This document shows, in pieces, positions 1 to 10,318 of a stretch of 64,000 bases of DNA. A program made the position numbers and the translations under genes. Origin of the DNA: Berberis thunbergii (lineage: Eukaryota; Streptophyta; Magnoliopsida; Ranunculales; Berberidaceae); NCBI GenBank assembly GCA_003290165.1, contig QNQO01007572.1, forward strand, positions 1 through 64,000. Reading direction: 5' to 3'. Each line of letters begins with the position of its first letter. Position 1 is the first letter of the stretch. The notes beneath the pieces were generated by a model that was given only the letters and a program-made list of their open reading frames with translations, had not been told where the DNA came from and did no database searches.

Positions 1-1417
1 GAGTGAGTAAATCGGAATGTGGCCGTGAGTTGCACATGGCAAGTATCTTCAACGACATCGAAAGCTTGTGCCATGAAGCTCATATCAGGAACTCAACCAA
101 ATCACTTGAGACCAGGAGAGAAGGACCATTTAACACTAAGAGTGTGTGTTTGATTCAATGATGCACAGATACGAACACGCGCGTTGTTTTGAAAACGGAC
201 ACTATACGCCGACTCGATAATTTTCAAAAAATTAGGACTCGGGACATGTCGACACGTCATACTATATTTTTAATGTCATATAAATATAAATATTAATCTA
301 ATAAAGTGTCTTGAAGAAGATGACAATGTTGTAAGAAAAAATTAAAGTAGAGAAAAAGTATAGTAGAGGAGAGACAAAACAAATGAGAAAAAAATAAAAA
401 CAAAGATTAAGAAAAAACATATATTACATCTATGTTTTTTGCCCTATTTGTCTTAAATTGCAATTGAAATAGTCATTCAATAGATCAACAACTTACGTGG
501 TTATTTGCAAACATCTAAAAGTAAAAAATAAAACAAAGTTGGTTTTCAAGTCTTGACTGTATCCTGACCAAGTTTCGGGTGTACCGGAGGCGTGTCTGAC
601 ACGTTGACCACATTGACCATATGTCTGACACCTGCCGACACGTTGACCAAGTGTCTAATGCGTGTCGAGCGAGTGTCGTGTGTCGAATAGGTGTGGAACA
701 CAGATACGACAATTTTTTGAAGTCTGTGCTTCCTTGTTTGATTCCAAGGAAAAATTTGCCAAAAGTGAGAAGGGAAATGAAAGAAAGAGGAAGAGAAAAT
801 GAAGAACATGCATTCTGTGATGATCACTGTCCTCTTGGTTTGTTACAAAATTGTGGAAAATATTTTCTTAGGGGAGGCTAAGAAAACTTTTGCCAAAAAT
901 GGAGTCATCTTCAACCTTATGATGGGGAAATTTTTCCTACTTCCTCTTCTATTTTTCCTTTCTTTTTGAAAATTTCTATGGAAATTTTCCTTAAAATATA
1001 AAAATTATAACATACCCCAAGTATCATGCCTTATCAATAGTGAGAAGCTTATACTTCAAGAGGCTGATTATGAGTTTTTGAAATCACTTGTGTCCCACAT
1101 CATAAATCTCCTTTTCTCTCTATTTCATAGTATTAGCATACCACAAGGCATGCTTGATATAAGTATAACATATGATTTACATGTTATAAGATAATGATTC
1201 CCATGAGATCCTAATACCCCATCCTATTTTCTCCATCTCACTTTATTGCTGCCCTACACATCATTCCTCAAGTGGTGTTATATCTTCTTTAGTTCTTAAT
1301 TAGAAATTGTTAAGATCTAAAGTATTGGCAGGAGAATTATTAAAAGCTGGAGTACGAAACTATCAATACAGAACCTTTGATAAATAAATAGTGGAAATGT
1401 AGTTCACAGTCACATAC
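1..1417. other. Left edge, no recognised gene
   Basis: I recognise no gene here. A stop-free plus-strand frame runs from about 7 to 160, but its translation resembles no family I know; it could be the end of an exon. Two segments (about 165-260 and 560-715) are rich in GACACG/CGTGTC words and share a CACAGATACGA string, which suggests remnants of one dispersed repeat. The rest is AT-rich. Confidence 0.35.
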
Positions 1418-1826
1418 CATCAAGCCCCCAGCCCATGTACAATGGGTAATACCAATAGCATCACGAGCAGCAATGAAACCTTGTCACGGGTGTCAAGGAG
1501 GACCAAAGGAGAACATACCATCCAACATATTGACAAAATTCTCCCCATATTCCTCATACTGTCACAGATAAAAGGGTCAATAGTTAAATTTGGTATGGTG
1601 CATTGCAAGGTCTGTATTTCATTATTTTCCCTTTTTTCTTTTACTGAAAATAAGTTCTTTGGAAGGAGCCAACCGCAAAAAATTTTGTTTCATAACTGTT
1701 GAATTCAATGAACAAACAAAGAGTACTCACAGATGTGCAATCACATCACAGTCACTTCCAGTTCGGAATTTGTGCGAATGGAGCTTCAGTCTCAACTTTT
1801 CGTGGTTAATAAATCTCACCATTCAC
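1418..1826 (-). pseudogene. Asparagine synthetase relic, two exons
   Basis: This is a fragment of glutamine-dependent asparagine synthetase, the cytosolic enzyme that moves glutamine amide nitrogen onto aspartate. Both pieces are from the N-terminal glutaminase (class II amidotransferase) domain. The upstream exon (1826-1731) encodes NGEIYNH and then HKFRTGSDCDVIAHL. The next exon (1558-1418) encodes YEEYGENFV, MLDGMFSF, VLLDTRDK, FIAARDAIGIT and GWGLDG. The intron of about 172 bp is flanked by a GTGAGT-like donor and a CAG acceptor, and a GTATGT donor follows the second exon. Reading the known protein requires several single-base frame changes, nearly all beside short homopolymers. The first exon with the catalytic Cys and the whole synthetase domain are absent. 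It is either a recent pseudogene fragment or a gene piece with sequence errors. Confidence 0.8.
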
Positions 1827-2269
1827 CTAGAATGATAGAAGTTTTGAATCAACATGCAAGACTTGTACAACAAAAAATATTGAAAGACACTTAAACTTGA
1901 CGTTCTCTTGTCACTTGGCTTGTGAAAACACTATAACTTGAAAGAAGAACAGCTAATGTCATGAAAATGGATTACTATGGGAAAATCTCTGACTTAGTTA
2001 AATAATGAGAATCTTTGACAAAATACGATGGAGCAGAATGGTTCAAAGGAAAAGAATGCAATGAGCAACATACAATATTATACAGTATATAATAAATGTG
2101 CGTAAGACATAAATCTAGTCACCCATTAAACATACAAGTGTTACACAATATTAACCCATGCAATGCCCCACAGAAATAATTCTTTCTCTGATCAGCTGAA
2201 TAGTATCTCTGCTCCTATTCCCAAAGATCTAATTTCCGTTCTTTCAATGACCCCTCTAGGGTGGCATCA
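1827..2269. other. Unassigned AT-rich spacer
   Basis: No coding similarity, RNA gene or clear repeat was recognised. An upstream asparagine synthetase exon would be expected on this side, but none was found. Confidence 0.4.
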
Positions 2270-2740
2270 GGAACCTATTCTAGATCCAATTTCCCTTCTC
2301 GGAGAACACCCTATTACCCCAATGCTCCATCCAATCTTTGAATGTTTTGTTGGGGAAAAAGAGTCAACAAACACAGCAACAAGTCTGGACAGACTTCCCT
2401 AGCAAACGGGCAGAAAGAAGTGCTGGTCACTCCAGAGCAGATTCGCATAAGGGGGCAGCGATTAATCAGCTGCATGCCTCTATTGATGAAGCGATCTACA
2501 TTCAAGACTTTATCTTTGACAATACACCAAAACAAGAAGTTGGCACGAGAAGCAACTCGGCGCTTCCATAACGTTGGATCACTGAAGTCAACGTCATCTT
2601 GTGCAAAGGAGTGTCATGGTTGCTGATAAAGAAATGATAGCATGAATTAACTGTGAACAGATCCGGTTGCTTGTTTTGTATTGAGGGGATGGTATCGAAG
2701 CCTCCTTTAGATGTTTGCCACCCAACCATATATCTTCAGA
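2270..2740 (-). pseudogene. Reverse-transcriptase zinc-binding (zf-RVT) fragment
   Basis: Minus-strand frames show the plant zf-RVT pattern found between the RT and RNase H domains of LINE ORF2 and in stand-alone 'ribonuclease H-like' genes. Visible pieces are LWKRRVASRANFLFW, then VLNVDRFINRG, then a CPLCES half-site in a shifted frame, then CPFAREV. At least two frame changes and one stop interrupt it. No RT or RNase H domain is attached. It is a decayed fragment that sits next to the asparagine synthetase relic with no evident functional link. Confidence 0.6.
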
Positions 2741-3019
2741 AGTTCATGTTTGTTTGTGGTACGTAAACATAATAGCATATGATTAGCAATATACGCAGTG
2801 ACAACCTTTGGCTGGCACTTTTATTTAATGCAAGGACTTAGTAGAAAATTATGAAGCATGGGAGTGTGATGTAGGGGCAAACATAGTGTTTAAATTTCAG
2901 TTTTATAATATTTAGGAGTTTTCTTATGTGCACACTCCAAAACTTTTTCGTTTCCCTGATGAACACCACCATACCAAGTAAGTGGTCTTTAAACATGTAG
3001 CCACAGATAGTTTTCAGTC
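2741..3019. other. Unassigned spacer
   Basis: Nothing recognisable apart from AT-rich sequence. Confidence 0.35.
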
Positions 3020-3229
3020 CTGTTTGATTACAAGGGAAGGAAACGGTCCCCTTTTCCTTTTCCTTTAGAATCCATTCCCAAGCTAAGGGAGATGTAGAAT
3101 CGGTTTGTGGCCTGTGAATGGATTATTTATCACGGGTTTATATTAGTCAATTTGAGAACAGTTTCCACAAAAACACATGCATAGGGGCAGGAGATTTTCC
3201 TTTCCCTAGTTTTGTTTACAATCAAACAG
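3020..3229. mobile_element. Small inverted-repeat element (MITE-like)
   Basis: CTGTTTGAT at 3020-3028 is repeated as its reverse complement at 3221-3229. The inner arms (AGGGAAGGAAA against TTTCCTTTCCCT) extend the inverted repeat imperfectly. The roughly 210-bp size fits a MITE. I could not find a convincing target duplication, so the superfamily is unknown. Confidence 0.4.
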
Positions 3230-3294
3230 ATGATTAAGATAAAAAGTAAGCGTATAGCATAAACTTTATTGGTATTTTCTACCCTCCCCTCCTC

Positions 3295-4185
3295 AGCACT
3301 TCGGGTCGAACGGTGCGTCGAACCAATGAAGTAAAAATTGGACGAACGAGTCAACTTAATTCAGAAAGCTTCAGATCGACCAGTGCGTTGAACCAAAAAA
3401 GTAAAAGTTGGACGAACGAGTCAATTTAATTCAGAAAGCTTCAGGTCAACCAGTGCGTCGAGCCAACAAAGTAAAAGTTGGACAAACAAGTCAACTTAAT
3501 TAAAAGGCAACTTCGGTCAACCACTACGTCAAACCGTGAAAGTAAAAATTGGACGAACGAGTCAACTTAATTCAAAAAAGCTTCAGGTCGACCAGTGCGT
3601 CGAACCAAAGAAGTAAAAGTTTGATAAACAAGTCAACTAATTAAAAGGCAACTTCGGATTAACTAGTACGTCAAACCAATGATGTAAGAGTTGGACGAAC
3701 GAGTCAACTTAATTTAGAAAGCTTCAGGTCAACCAGTGCATCGAACCAAAGAATTAAAAGTTGGACAAACATGTCAACTTAATTAAAATGCAACTTCGGG
3801 TTGACTAGTACGTCAAACCAACGAAGTGAGAGTTGCAAGAACAAGTCAACTTAATTAAGAAAGCTTCAGGTCGACCAGTGCGTCGAACCAACCTTAATGT
3901 AATTAAAAGTCAACTTTAGGTTGACCACTACGTCAAACCAACGAAGTAAGAGTTGGAATAACGAGTCAACTTAATTCAGAGAACTTCAGGTCGACTAGTA
4001 TGTTGAACCAATGAAGTAAAAGTTAGACAAATAAGTCAACTTAGTTAAAAAGCAGCTTCGGGTTGACTACGTCAAACCAATGAAGTAATAGTTGGACGAA
4101 AAAGTCAACTTAATTCAGAGAGCTACTGGTCGACCGATACGTCGAACCAACAAAGTAAAAGTCGAAACGGTAAAGTCAACTTGCT
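3295..4185. repeat. Tandem repeat, ~70-bp monomers (Tat-A)
   Basis: About a dozen units recur every 69-72 bp, marked by GTCAACTTAATT (for example at 3350, 3420, 3490, 3561, 3632, 3702, 3773 and 3845). Two monomer types largely alternate: one contains AAGCTTCAGGTCGACCAGTG and the other GCAACTTCGGGTTGACTAG, giving a ~140-bp dimer over part of the array. One unit around 3900 is partly deleted. The array lies beyond the 3' end of the antisense ORF, where Tat-lineage retrotransposons often carry tandem repeats. Confidence 0.85.
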
Positions 4186-4427
4186 CGAGCAAGCTCCAAC
4201 ACATCAAGAAGAAAGGATAAAGTCAACCCATTTCAAGACAACTAATATGTCAAAGCATGAAAATAGCCATGAGGGAATTCGAGTCAAGAAAGTCCGACAT
4301 GAAACTCACACGAGACTACAACTGGAATAAAAAGGAACAAACAGCACACAATGAGTCGACAAGATAAATTACGAAAACATGCAAACAATAATACAAAAAA
4401 GGGAAACTCTTTTCAATAATAACATTA
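4186..4427. other. Array-to-ORF spacer of Tat-A
   Basis: Degenerate, array-like words (AGTCAACCC, TATGTCAAAGC) fade toward the stop of the minus-strand ORF. No gene is seen. Confidence 0.35.
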
Positions 4428-4858
4428 TTATGTTACATCCGGAAAACAAGATGGAGTAGGAAAAGAAATAGAGGCAACCACAACATCGTTGGCAACATCA
4501 TCTATGAGAGAGGGCAAAGTTTTCTCTTCAGAAAGAGAAGGAAGCAATGGCTTTTCAACCACTGGAGCGCTCGAAGGGTCTGGGGCACCTTCTTCACCAT
4601 CATCATTTTCAAAAGGTTGATCAACCAAGTAGTGGTACTTGGACAAATCCACACCGAGCCCCCTCGATATAATCAAGAAGTTCAACCCACCCATCAACAA
4701 CTCGCTTCCAATCTTCGGCCTCCACAATGCGAAGATTTCATTGGCAGTAGCGAGTTCATTTTTTGGCAGCAGCAAGCCATCTCTCAGTGGTGGTAAGCAT
4801 AATGGAAGTATTCGCCTTGAGCTCATCGAGTGCAACTAACAACTGTTTCACCTGCTTC
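4428..4858 (-). pseudogene. Tat-A antisense extra ORF, C-terminal part
   Basis: This is the C-terminal part of a minus-strand ORF; the remainder lies at 12862-15005 on the far side of Athila-1. The visible 135-residue frame continues a helical, charged region and ends in an acidic and serine/proline-rich tail (FENDDGEEGAPDPSSAP). A frame change near 4770 separates it from the coiled-coil reading that crosses the Athila-1 insertion point. Ignoring the insert and one copy of the GCTTC duplication makes the helical frame continuous across the site. Proteins of this kind are the extra ORFs, often antisense to gag-pol, of Tat-lineage retrotransposons; their function is unknown. Confidence 0.6.
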
Positions 4859-6542
4859 TGATAGGGGCATAATTATGCTATTTTTAGTACCATATTTCTA
4901 TATGTATTATTAGCTATTATTTGTTAATTATGGTACTAATTGCTATTTTCATGTTTGTGTAGGTTTTCCAATTACAATACTTTAAAATAGAAGCAAATTG
5001 GCAATTCAGGAATACTAATTGCACAAGGACTTCACACAAACAAGGAAACCACACAAACAAGGAAACCACAGACAGAAGAAAACAAGAATAAAAAGGGGAC
5101 ATACCTGGCTTTGAGAGATCATCCATCGACTCACCCAAAACATCCCATCCACTGCATCCATACATAGCATCCTCGCATAAACCCTAGCCGCCGTCACCCA
5201 CCATCCATCTCCATCGTCCTCCTTCACCTTAGCCATCGTCCTCAGTTCATCATCCACCTCGCCTCCATCAAACCCAATCAAACCCATTCTCGCAGATCCT
5301 TCATCCTCGCAATAGCCCTTCATCATCCTCTCTTCATTCAAACAGAACCACCTCGCCAGCAGCCACAGTCTCTCTCGCTGTCCCCTGTCTTCGCCATCTT
5401 CACCGTCCGCATCTCCTTCTCACCTGATCTCTCTCTTAGCCGATCGTCGTCCCTCCATCGCCTGCTTCATCTCTCGCAGTCTCTCGTCACGAACACAGCC
5501 GAAACAACAATTGAATAAGGGAGCTAAGGAAGCAGAGAACGAGCAAATTCGCGAGAGGAAGGCGAAGGAGCAGATCGCGAAGAGCAAGAGGATTTTCTTC
5601 TGCTATTTACACCCTAGTTTCTACTCTCTACCACCACGGATCAGGCGGCAGTGTTTTATTCATCTCTCAACTCTTTCTCTTAATTTTAGTTTGATTATTG
5701 ATTATGGATTACTGTTTAAATATAATTAATATGTCTAGCTAAACTCCTCTTAGTTAGGGGTGGATTCGAAGCCCCGAACATGTGCTTTATATATTAATTG
5801 AATTTAATCTTCCTTGCTATTAGTGATTGTGTTTTGCTTAACTGCTTTATAGAGAACTTTTCCTTTTATGTTTGTTAAGGTGGCCAACTTAGTAAGCATG
5901 CTAGGATTTGGGGCTAGAGTATAGGAGAGTTTCACCTTATTGTTATGATTTTTGTACTCACAAGTAGTAAATACCAAGGAACGTTGGTAAGGTTAAGTCA
6001 AAACCTAGGCAAGAACAAGATGCTGATCATACTTGTGATTGCCTAGTCAGTGTTCATATTTTCCACAAAACTTAATGATCTTAGATTGCTATTTAACTTG
6101 CGATTCCTGTTTAGATAGCATGATAAGAATAGTTTGAAAACAACGCTTAGTTTAATTCAACGAACTTGGGAAATAATAAGATTAATGCAGTGCGGTCACG
6201 GTTAGTCTTGAGCATTGTCTCTCACGAGTTAGCAAGTGATTATTGAAGATTAATTTATAAGCATATGTTTGGTGTGTGGAGATAAAACCCTTAGCTAATT
6301 TCTCATCTTTGTCATCTCTTTAGTTTATTATCTTTACATTAATTTTCGTAGTTATTTTCATAATTTAATTTAGAAAACCCAATCCCCTTTTATTTAATTA
6401 ATTAGGTTGTTAGTTGTATTTTAATTATTATTAGTATAATTAACACGCCCTATAATCCCCGGTCTAGAACGATCCCTACTTATTCTATACTACAAATCAC
6501 AAAGCAGGGTATTAAGTTGTGTGCTATTAAAATAGCGCATCA
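4859..6542 (+). repeat. 5' LTR of Athila-1
   Basis: A 1,684-bp LTR with TG...CA ends. It is nearly identical to the 3' LTR, with a few substitutions, single-base indels, and an extra ~16-bp copy of ACAAACAAGGAAACC near 5035-5065. A C-rich stretch (about 5180-5500) probably lies in the transcribed leader. Short ORFs inside it recur in the other LTR only because LTRs are duplicated. Confidence 0.93.
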
Positions 6543-6547
6543 ATTTT

Positions 6548-6565
6548 TGGCGTCGTTGCCGGGGA
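6548..6565 (+). promoter_or_regulatory. Primer-binding site, tRNA-Asp type
   Basis: TGGCGTCGTTGCCGGGGA begins five bases after the LTR. It matches the complement of the plant tRNA-Asp(GTC) 3' end at 17 of 18 positions by my recollection of that tRNA. Many Athila elements use this primer site. Confidence 0.85.
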
Positions 6566-6659
6566 TTAGAAAAGTTGTTGATTGCTTAATTAGTTTTTAT
6601 TTATTTTATTTTTATTGATTTTTATTTTTTCTTTCTTTCTTTATTTCAGGTACTAGTTC

Positions 6660-9362
6660 ATGCACAATAGGAGATCCAGCGAAAACTTGGTAGAATACGA
6701 TTCAGAGCCTGAGAAAACATTTAGAAGACGAAGAAGAGAAACAAAAGAACTACAAACATCTAGCTTTGAATCTGAATCTGAAGAGTTCGACATGGGAGAT
6801 AATAGATCTATTAAAGAACTTTCGGCATCCACCTTGGACAATGCCGCACCCTTGTGCATTCAGTACCCATTAGCCGCGCAGGGCAAGACTGAGTCATTTG
6901 AGCTGAAATCTAGCCTACTTCATCATATTCCGAAGTATCATGGTCTTTCCATGGAGGATCCAAATAAACATTTAAAGGAATTTGAAATAGTATGCTCCAG
7001 TATGACTCCAATAAATGTGGATGAAAACATTCTAAAGTTGAGAGCATTCCCCTTTTCTCTGACTGATAGGGCTAAGGATTGGCTCTATGAACTACCTTCC
7101 GGAACAGTATATTCTTGGGAAAGCATGAAGAAGGTGTTTCTAGATAAATTCTTCCCAACTTCCAAAATTATCTTATTGAGGAAGAAAATTAGTGGTATAC
7201 AGCAAGGTCCAGGAGAATCATATCCGGCTTACTATGAGCGCTTCAAAACTCTCATAGCATCATGCCCGCAGCATCAGATGAAGGAGGAGCTCCTGATTCA
7301 ATACTTTTATGAGGGATTGTTTCCTCTTGAGCGACAGATGTTAGATGCAGCGACAGGAGGAGCTTTGGTTGATAAAACTCCAGCAGCAGCAAAAACTTTG
7401 ATTGCAAACCGAGCCTTAAATGCCCAGCAGTATGAAGGAATAGGAGAGCCTTCACACCAAGTCAATGAGGTAAGTACTAATTCTAGTTTGGAAGCTCAAA
7501 TGGCTAATCTTACCTCACTTGTGACTCAGGCCCTAGGGAAGCCGAATATGCTAGGAGTTGCACAGGTTTGTGGCGTGTGTACAAAGCCAGGACATCCATC
7601 TGATCAATGTCCTCAACTGATTGAGAATGGCGGTTGGGAGAATGTCAATGCAATAGGTTTTCAGGGGCAAAATCACTATAGAAATAATCCTTATTCGAAC
7701 ACCTACAATGAAGGTTGGAGAAATCACCCAAGTTTTGGATGGAGAAATTCAGAACAACCTCAACAACAGACTTCGAATCGGCCACCTCCTGGTTTCTTTC
7801 AAGGACCACCTGAACCACCTCAGCACAATTCAGGTATGCCACTTAATTATGATGAGATTCTGAAATCATTAACTATTTCTCAGCAGAATCAAGCAAAAGA
7901 TATAGCAGATTTAAAGCTACAGATGGGACAAATAGCTGAGTTTATTGGACAAATTCGCGAGCAAGAAAAACTTCCTAGTTCTACCACTCCAAATCCAAAG
8001 GGCAGGTTTGAAACTGCAAAAGCAATTACATTGAGGAGTGGTAGGCAACTTGAGAATGATCCAATAGTCCCTAAACAGAGTCAAAATAAGAAAACTGAGT
8101 TACAGAAGGATGATCCATCCAACATTGAAACATCAGAACTCCAAGGTAAGAAGGTGAGTATTCCAAATTCAGTTTATGTTAATCTTGTTCCACCTTTTTT
8201 GCCTTTTCCAGGTAGGTTTGCCAAATCTAGGAAAGATGAACAGGATAAGGAAATTTTGGAAACCTTCCGAAAAGTCCAAGTCAATATTCCGCTTCTTGAT
8301 GCTATTAAGCAAGTGCCTAAGTATGCAAAATTTTTGAAGGAGCTTTGCACAACAAAGAGACGACTTCGAGACGGAGAGGTAGTTAAAGTAAGTGAGAATG
8401 TCTCCGCAGTTCTTCAAAGGAAGTTGCCACCGAAGTGTAAGGATCCAGGTAGTTTTACTATCCCTTGTGTTATCGGTAATACTAAAATTGAAAATGCAAT
8501 GTTAGACTTAGGTGCTTCAATTAATGTTATGCCGTATTCTATTTATCGATCTATGAATCTTGGGAAATTAAAAAATGATGGTGTTATTATTCAATTGGCT
8601 GACCGTTCTAATGCATATCCTCGAGGTTTGTTGGAAGATGTGTTAGTGCAGGTTAACCATTTGATATTCCCAGCAGATTTCTATGTTCTTGAGATGGAAG
8701 ATTCGGAATTATCAGCACCTTTGCCACTTCTTTTAGGGCGCCCCTTCATGAAAACTGCGAAGACAAATATTGATGTACATGCGGGGAAACTGACCATGGA
8801 ATTTGATGGTGATGTGATTGGCTTCAACATCTTTGAAACCACGAGATATCATGATAAAAATCATTCTTGTTTTTCTATTCATGTGAATGACAATTTGGCC
8901 CAGAAATTGTCAGACCTCAAAAATGAGGATGAACTTGAGACCAACATCACTACTGCCGTTGGATATGAGAGCAATGGAGTTCCCTATGACACAAAGAAGC
9001 GGAAGAAATTTCAGTTGAATGAGCTTGAAAAGATTCAGGATGAGGCTTATGATAGTAAAAGCAATTATAAGGAGAACACTATAGTTTTTCATGATCAGAT
9101 GATCCATGGAAATACTTTTGTCATTGGAATGAAAGTTTTGCTTTTCCAATCATGTCTTAGAACTGGTAAGTTGCGTTCTGAATGGGTTGGTCCTTTTATT
9201 GTTACTAATGTTTTTCCTCATGGTCCTATACAGATTAAGAGTGTCACAACCGGAAAGGAGTTTAAAGTGAAACATCATCGACTTAAGCCCTATTATGAGT
9301 CATTTGTGGAGCATGACGTGGAGAACGTATCACTCCATGTTCCCACTTATTCTGAGGATTAA
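6660..9362 (+). CDS. Athila gag-protease fused to integrase tail
   Basis: This intact 900-residue ORF encodes a structural/protease polyprotein. Residues ~90-240 match the plant retrotransposon gag domain (LKEFEIVCSSM, RAKDWLYELP, FLDKFFPTSK). A CCHC zinc knuckle lies at residues 304-317. A proline/glutamine-rich linker follows. The aspartic protease carries DLGAS at 616-620, the usual Athila form of the active-site motif. After the protease the protein keeps the pro-RT spacer (HSCFSIHVNDN, ~735) and then, near 760-785, passes in frame into the integrase C-terminal tail (FQLNELEKIQDEAYDS, then WVGPFIVTNVFPHG and KHHRLKPYYES). RT, both catalytic RNase H regions and the integrase D,D,E core are absent. 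The first ATG follows the leader by 95 bp. The missing pol was probably lost by deletion, and the same arrangement is seen in Athila-2. Confidence 0.9.
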   Translation: MHNRRSSENLVEYDSEPEKTFRRRRRETKELQTSSFESESEEFDMGDNRSIKELSASTLDNAAPLCIQYPLAAQGKTESFELKSSLLHHIPKYHGLSMEDPNKHLKEFEIVCSSMTPINVDENILKLRAFPFSLTDRAKDWLYELPSGTVYSWESMKKVFLDKFFPTSKIILLRKKISGIQQGPGESYPAYYERFKTLIASCPQHQMKEELLIQYFYEGLFPLERQMLDAATGGALVDKTPAAAKTLIANRALNAQQYEGIGEPSHQVNEVSTNSSLEAQMANLTSLVTQALGKPNMLGVAQVCGVCTKPGHPSDQCPQLIENGGWENVNAIGFQGQNHYRNNPYSNTYNEGWRNHPSFGWRNSEQPQQQTSNRPPPGFFQGPPEPPQHNSGMPLNYDEILKSLTISQQNQAKDIADLKLQMGQIAEFIGQIREQEKLPSSTTPNPKGRFETAKAITLRSGRQLENDPIVPKQSQNKKTELQKDDPSNIETSELQGKKVSIPNSVYVNLVPPFLPFPGRFAKSRKDEQDKEILETFRKVQVNIPLLDAIKQVPKYAKFLKELCTTKRRLRDGEVVKVSENVSAVLQRKLPPKCKDPGSFTIPCVIGNTKIENAMLDLGASINVMPYSIYRSMNLGKLKNDGVIIQLADRSNAYPRGLLEDVLVQVNHLIFPADFYVLEMEDSELSAPLPLLLGRPFMKTAKTNIDVHAGKLTMEFDGDVIGFNIFETTRYHDKNHSCFSIHVNDNLAQKLSDLKNEDELETNITTAVGYESNGVPYDTKKRKKFQLNELEKIQDEAYDSKSNYKENTIVFHDQMIHGNTFVIGMKVLLFQSCLRTGKLRSEWVGPFIVTNVFPHGPIQIKSVTTGKEFKVKHHRLKPYYESFVEHDVENVSLHVPTYSED

Positions 9363-9405
9363 TTGGAGATACCGTCAGGCTGCACGGCGTTAAGACAAGC
9401 GCTTC

Positions 9406-9421
9406 TTGGGAGGCAACCCAA
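9406..9421 (+). promoter_or_regulatory. Conserved hairpin, Athila-1
   Basis: TTGGG-AGGCAA-CCCAA can form a perfect 5-bp stem with a 6-base loop about 45 bases after the stop codon. It follows a GCGCTTC box. The same element recurs in Athila-2 and, with stem changes, in the third Athila remnant. Its role is unknown; an RNA signal is an inference. Confidence 0.6.
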
Positions 9422-9535
9422 TCAGATTTGCTTTCTTTATCATTTTATTTTATTTTCGTTGTTTTTGTTTTTGTTTGTTAGTAGTTTGTTTTTCCGTGTT
9501 TAAATCTTTCATTGCATGTGCTATAATCTATTAAC

Positions 9536-9569
9536 ATTGAGGACAATGTTAGGTTTAAGTGTGGGGGAA
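9536..9569 (+). promoter_or_regulatory. GGACAATGTT box and polypurine 13-mer
   Basis: ATTGAGGACAATGTT is followed by AAGTGTGGGGGAA (9557-9569). The box is conserved in three Athila-type elements here. The 13-mer equals the true polypurine tract at the 3' LTR. Confidence 0.6.
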
Positions 9570-10305
9570 CAAAACATTATTTTATTTTGAATTATTTTGA
9601 AAAAAAAAAAATTGTTGGTTTTTATTTTCTTTGTTGGTATTAGTGTAAAAAAAAACAAAATTAAAAAAAATAATAATAAAAATAAATAAATTATAGTTGT
9701 TTTGAGTCTTAGGATACGTTCCAACACAATGATGAGATTTGGTTTTTAATTACATGACTTTAAGATGATTTATAAACATGATTTAAAATCTAATATTATT
9801 CTTTGGTTAATGCTCATTTATGGTTATCATATGCAAATTCACATGTAATCAACTTAGTAATTGGTACTCATAGCATGCTTAGTTGAATTTAACTCATTCT
9901 AACCCATATGTGAGTTTTGAGCCTATTGTTCCTTTGATTTTGAGAGTTTATAGTTAGGTCATCTTTTATTTCTTTTGTCAATAGTAATTCGTTGCATGAT
10001 CTCAATTTTGTTTGCTTTGGTTGCTACTTGGATTGCTTTCAAAATTAAGAATTAAACACTAGAACTTGTATTAATTTCGTTCAAAGCATCATATTGAATT
10101 GCATGACATGCTTGACATGATAAAGGCACCTAGTTTCCACCATTGTCAAATAAGCCCGATCCATAATATTTTTCCTTTAGGTTAACCCCATTGAGCCTGT
10201 TATTAAGCCTTTTATTTCATTACCCTCATTTTCTATCCTAATAAAAGAGTGGAGCATAATTTGATTTGAAGATACTTTATTGTGGTTCAAGGTATGTTGA
10301 AAAGC

Positions 10306-10318
10306 AAGTGTGGGGGAA
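10306..10318 (+). promoter_or_regulatory. Second internal polypurine 13-mer
   Basis: AAGTGTGGGGGAA again, about 750 bp after the first copy and 870 bp before the third. A degraded equivalent sits near 22000 in Athila-2. Confidence 0.55.

Noticed and set aside
1..160. Open plus-strand frame at the left edge as a gene
   Set aside because: Too short, cut by the window edge, and matching no family I can name.
3295..4185. Possible CRISPR-like array
   Set aside because: Units are contiguous and similar over their whole length with no unique spacers, and the setting is a plant retroelement.
5015..5341. 108-residue antisense ORF in the Athila-1 5' LTR, repeated at 11282-11620
   Set aside because: It recurs only because LTRs are duplicated, shows no known domain, and is not kept in the Athila-2 LTRs.
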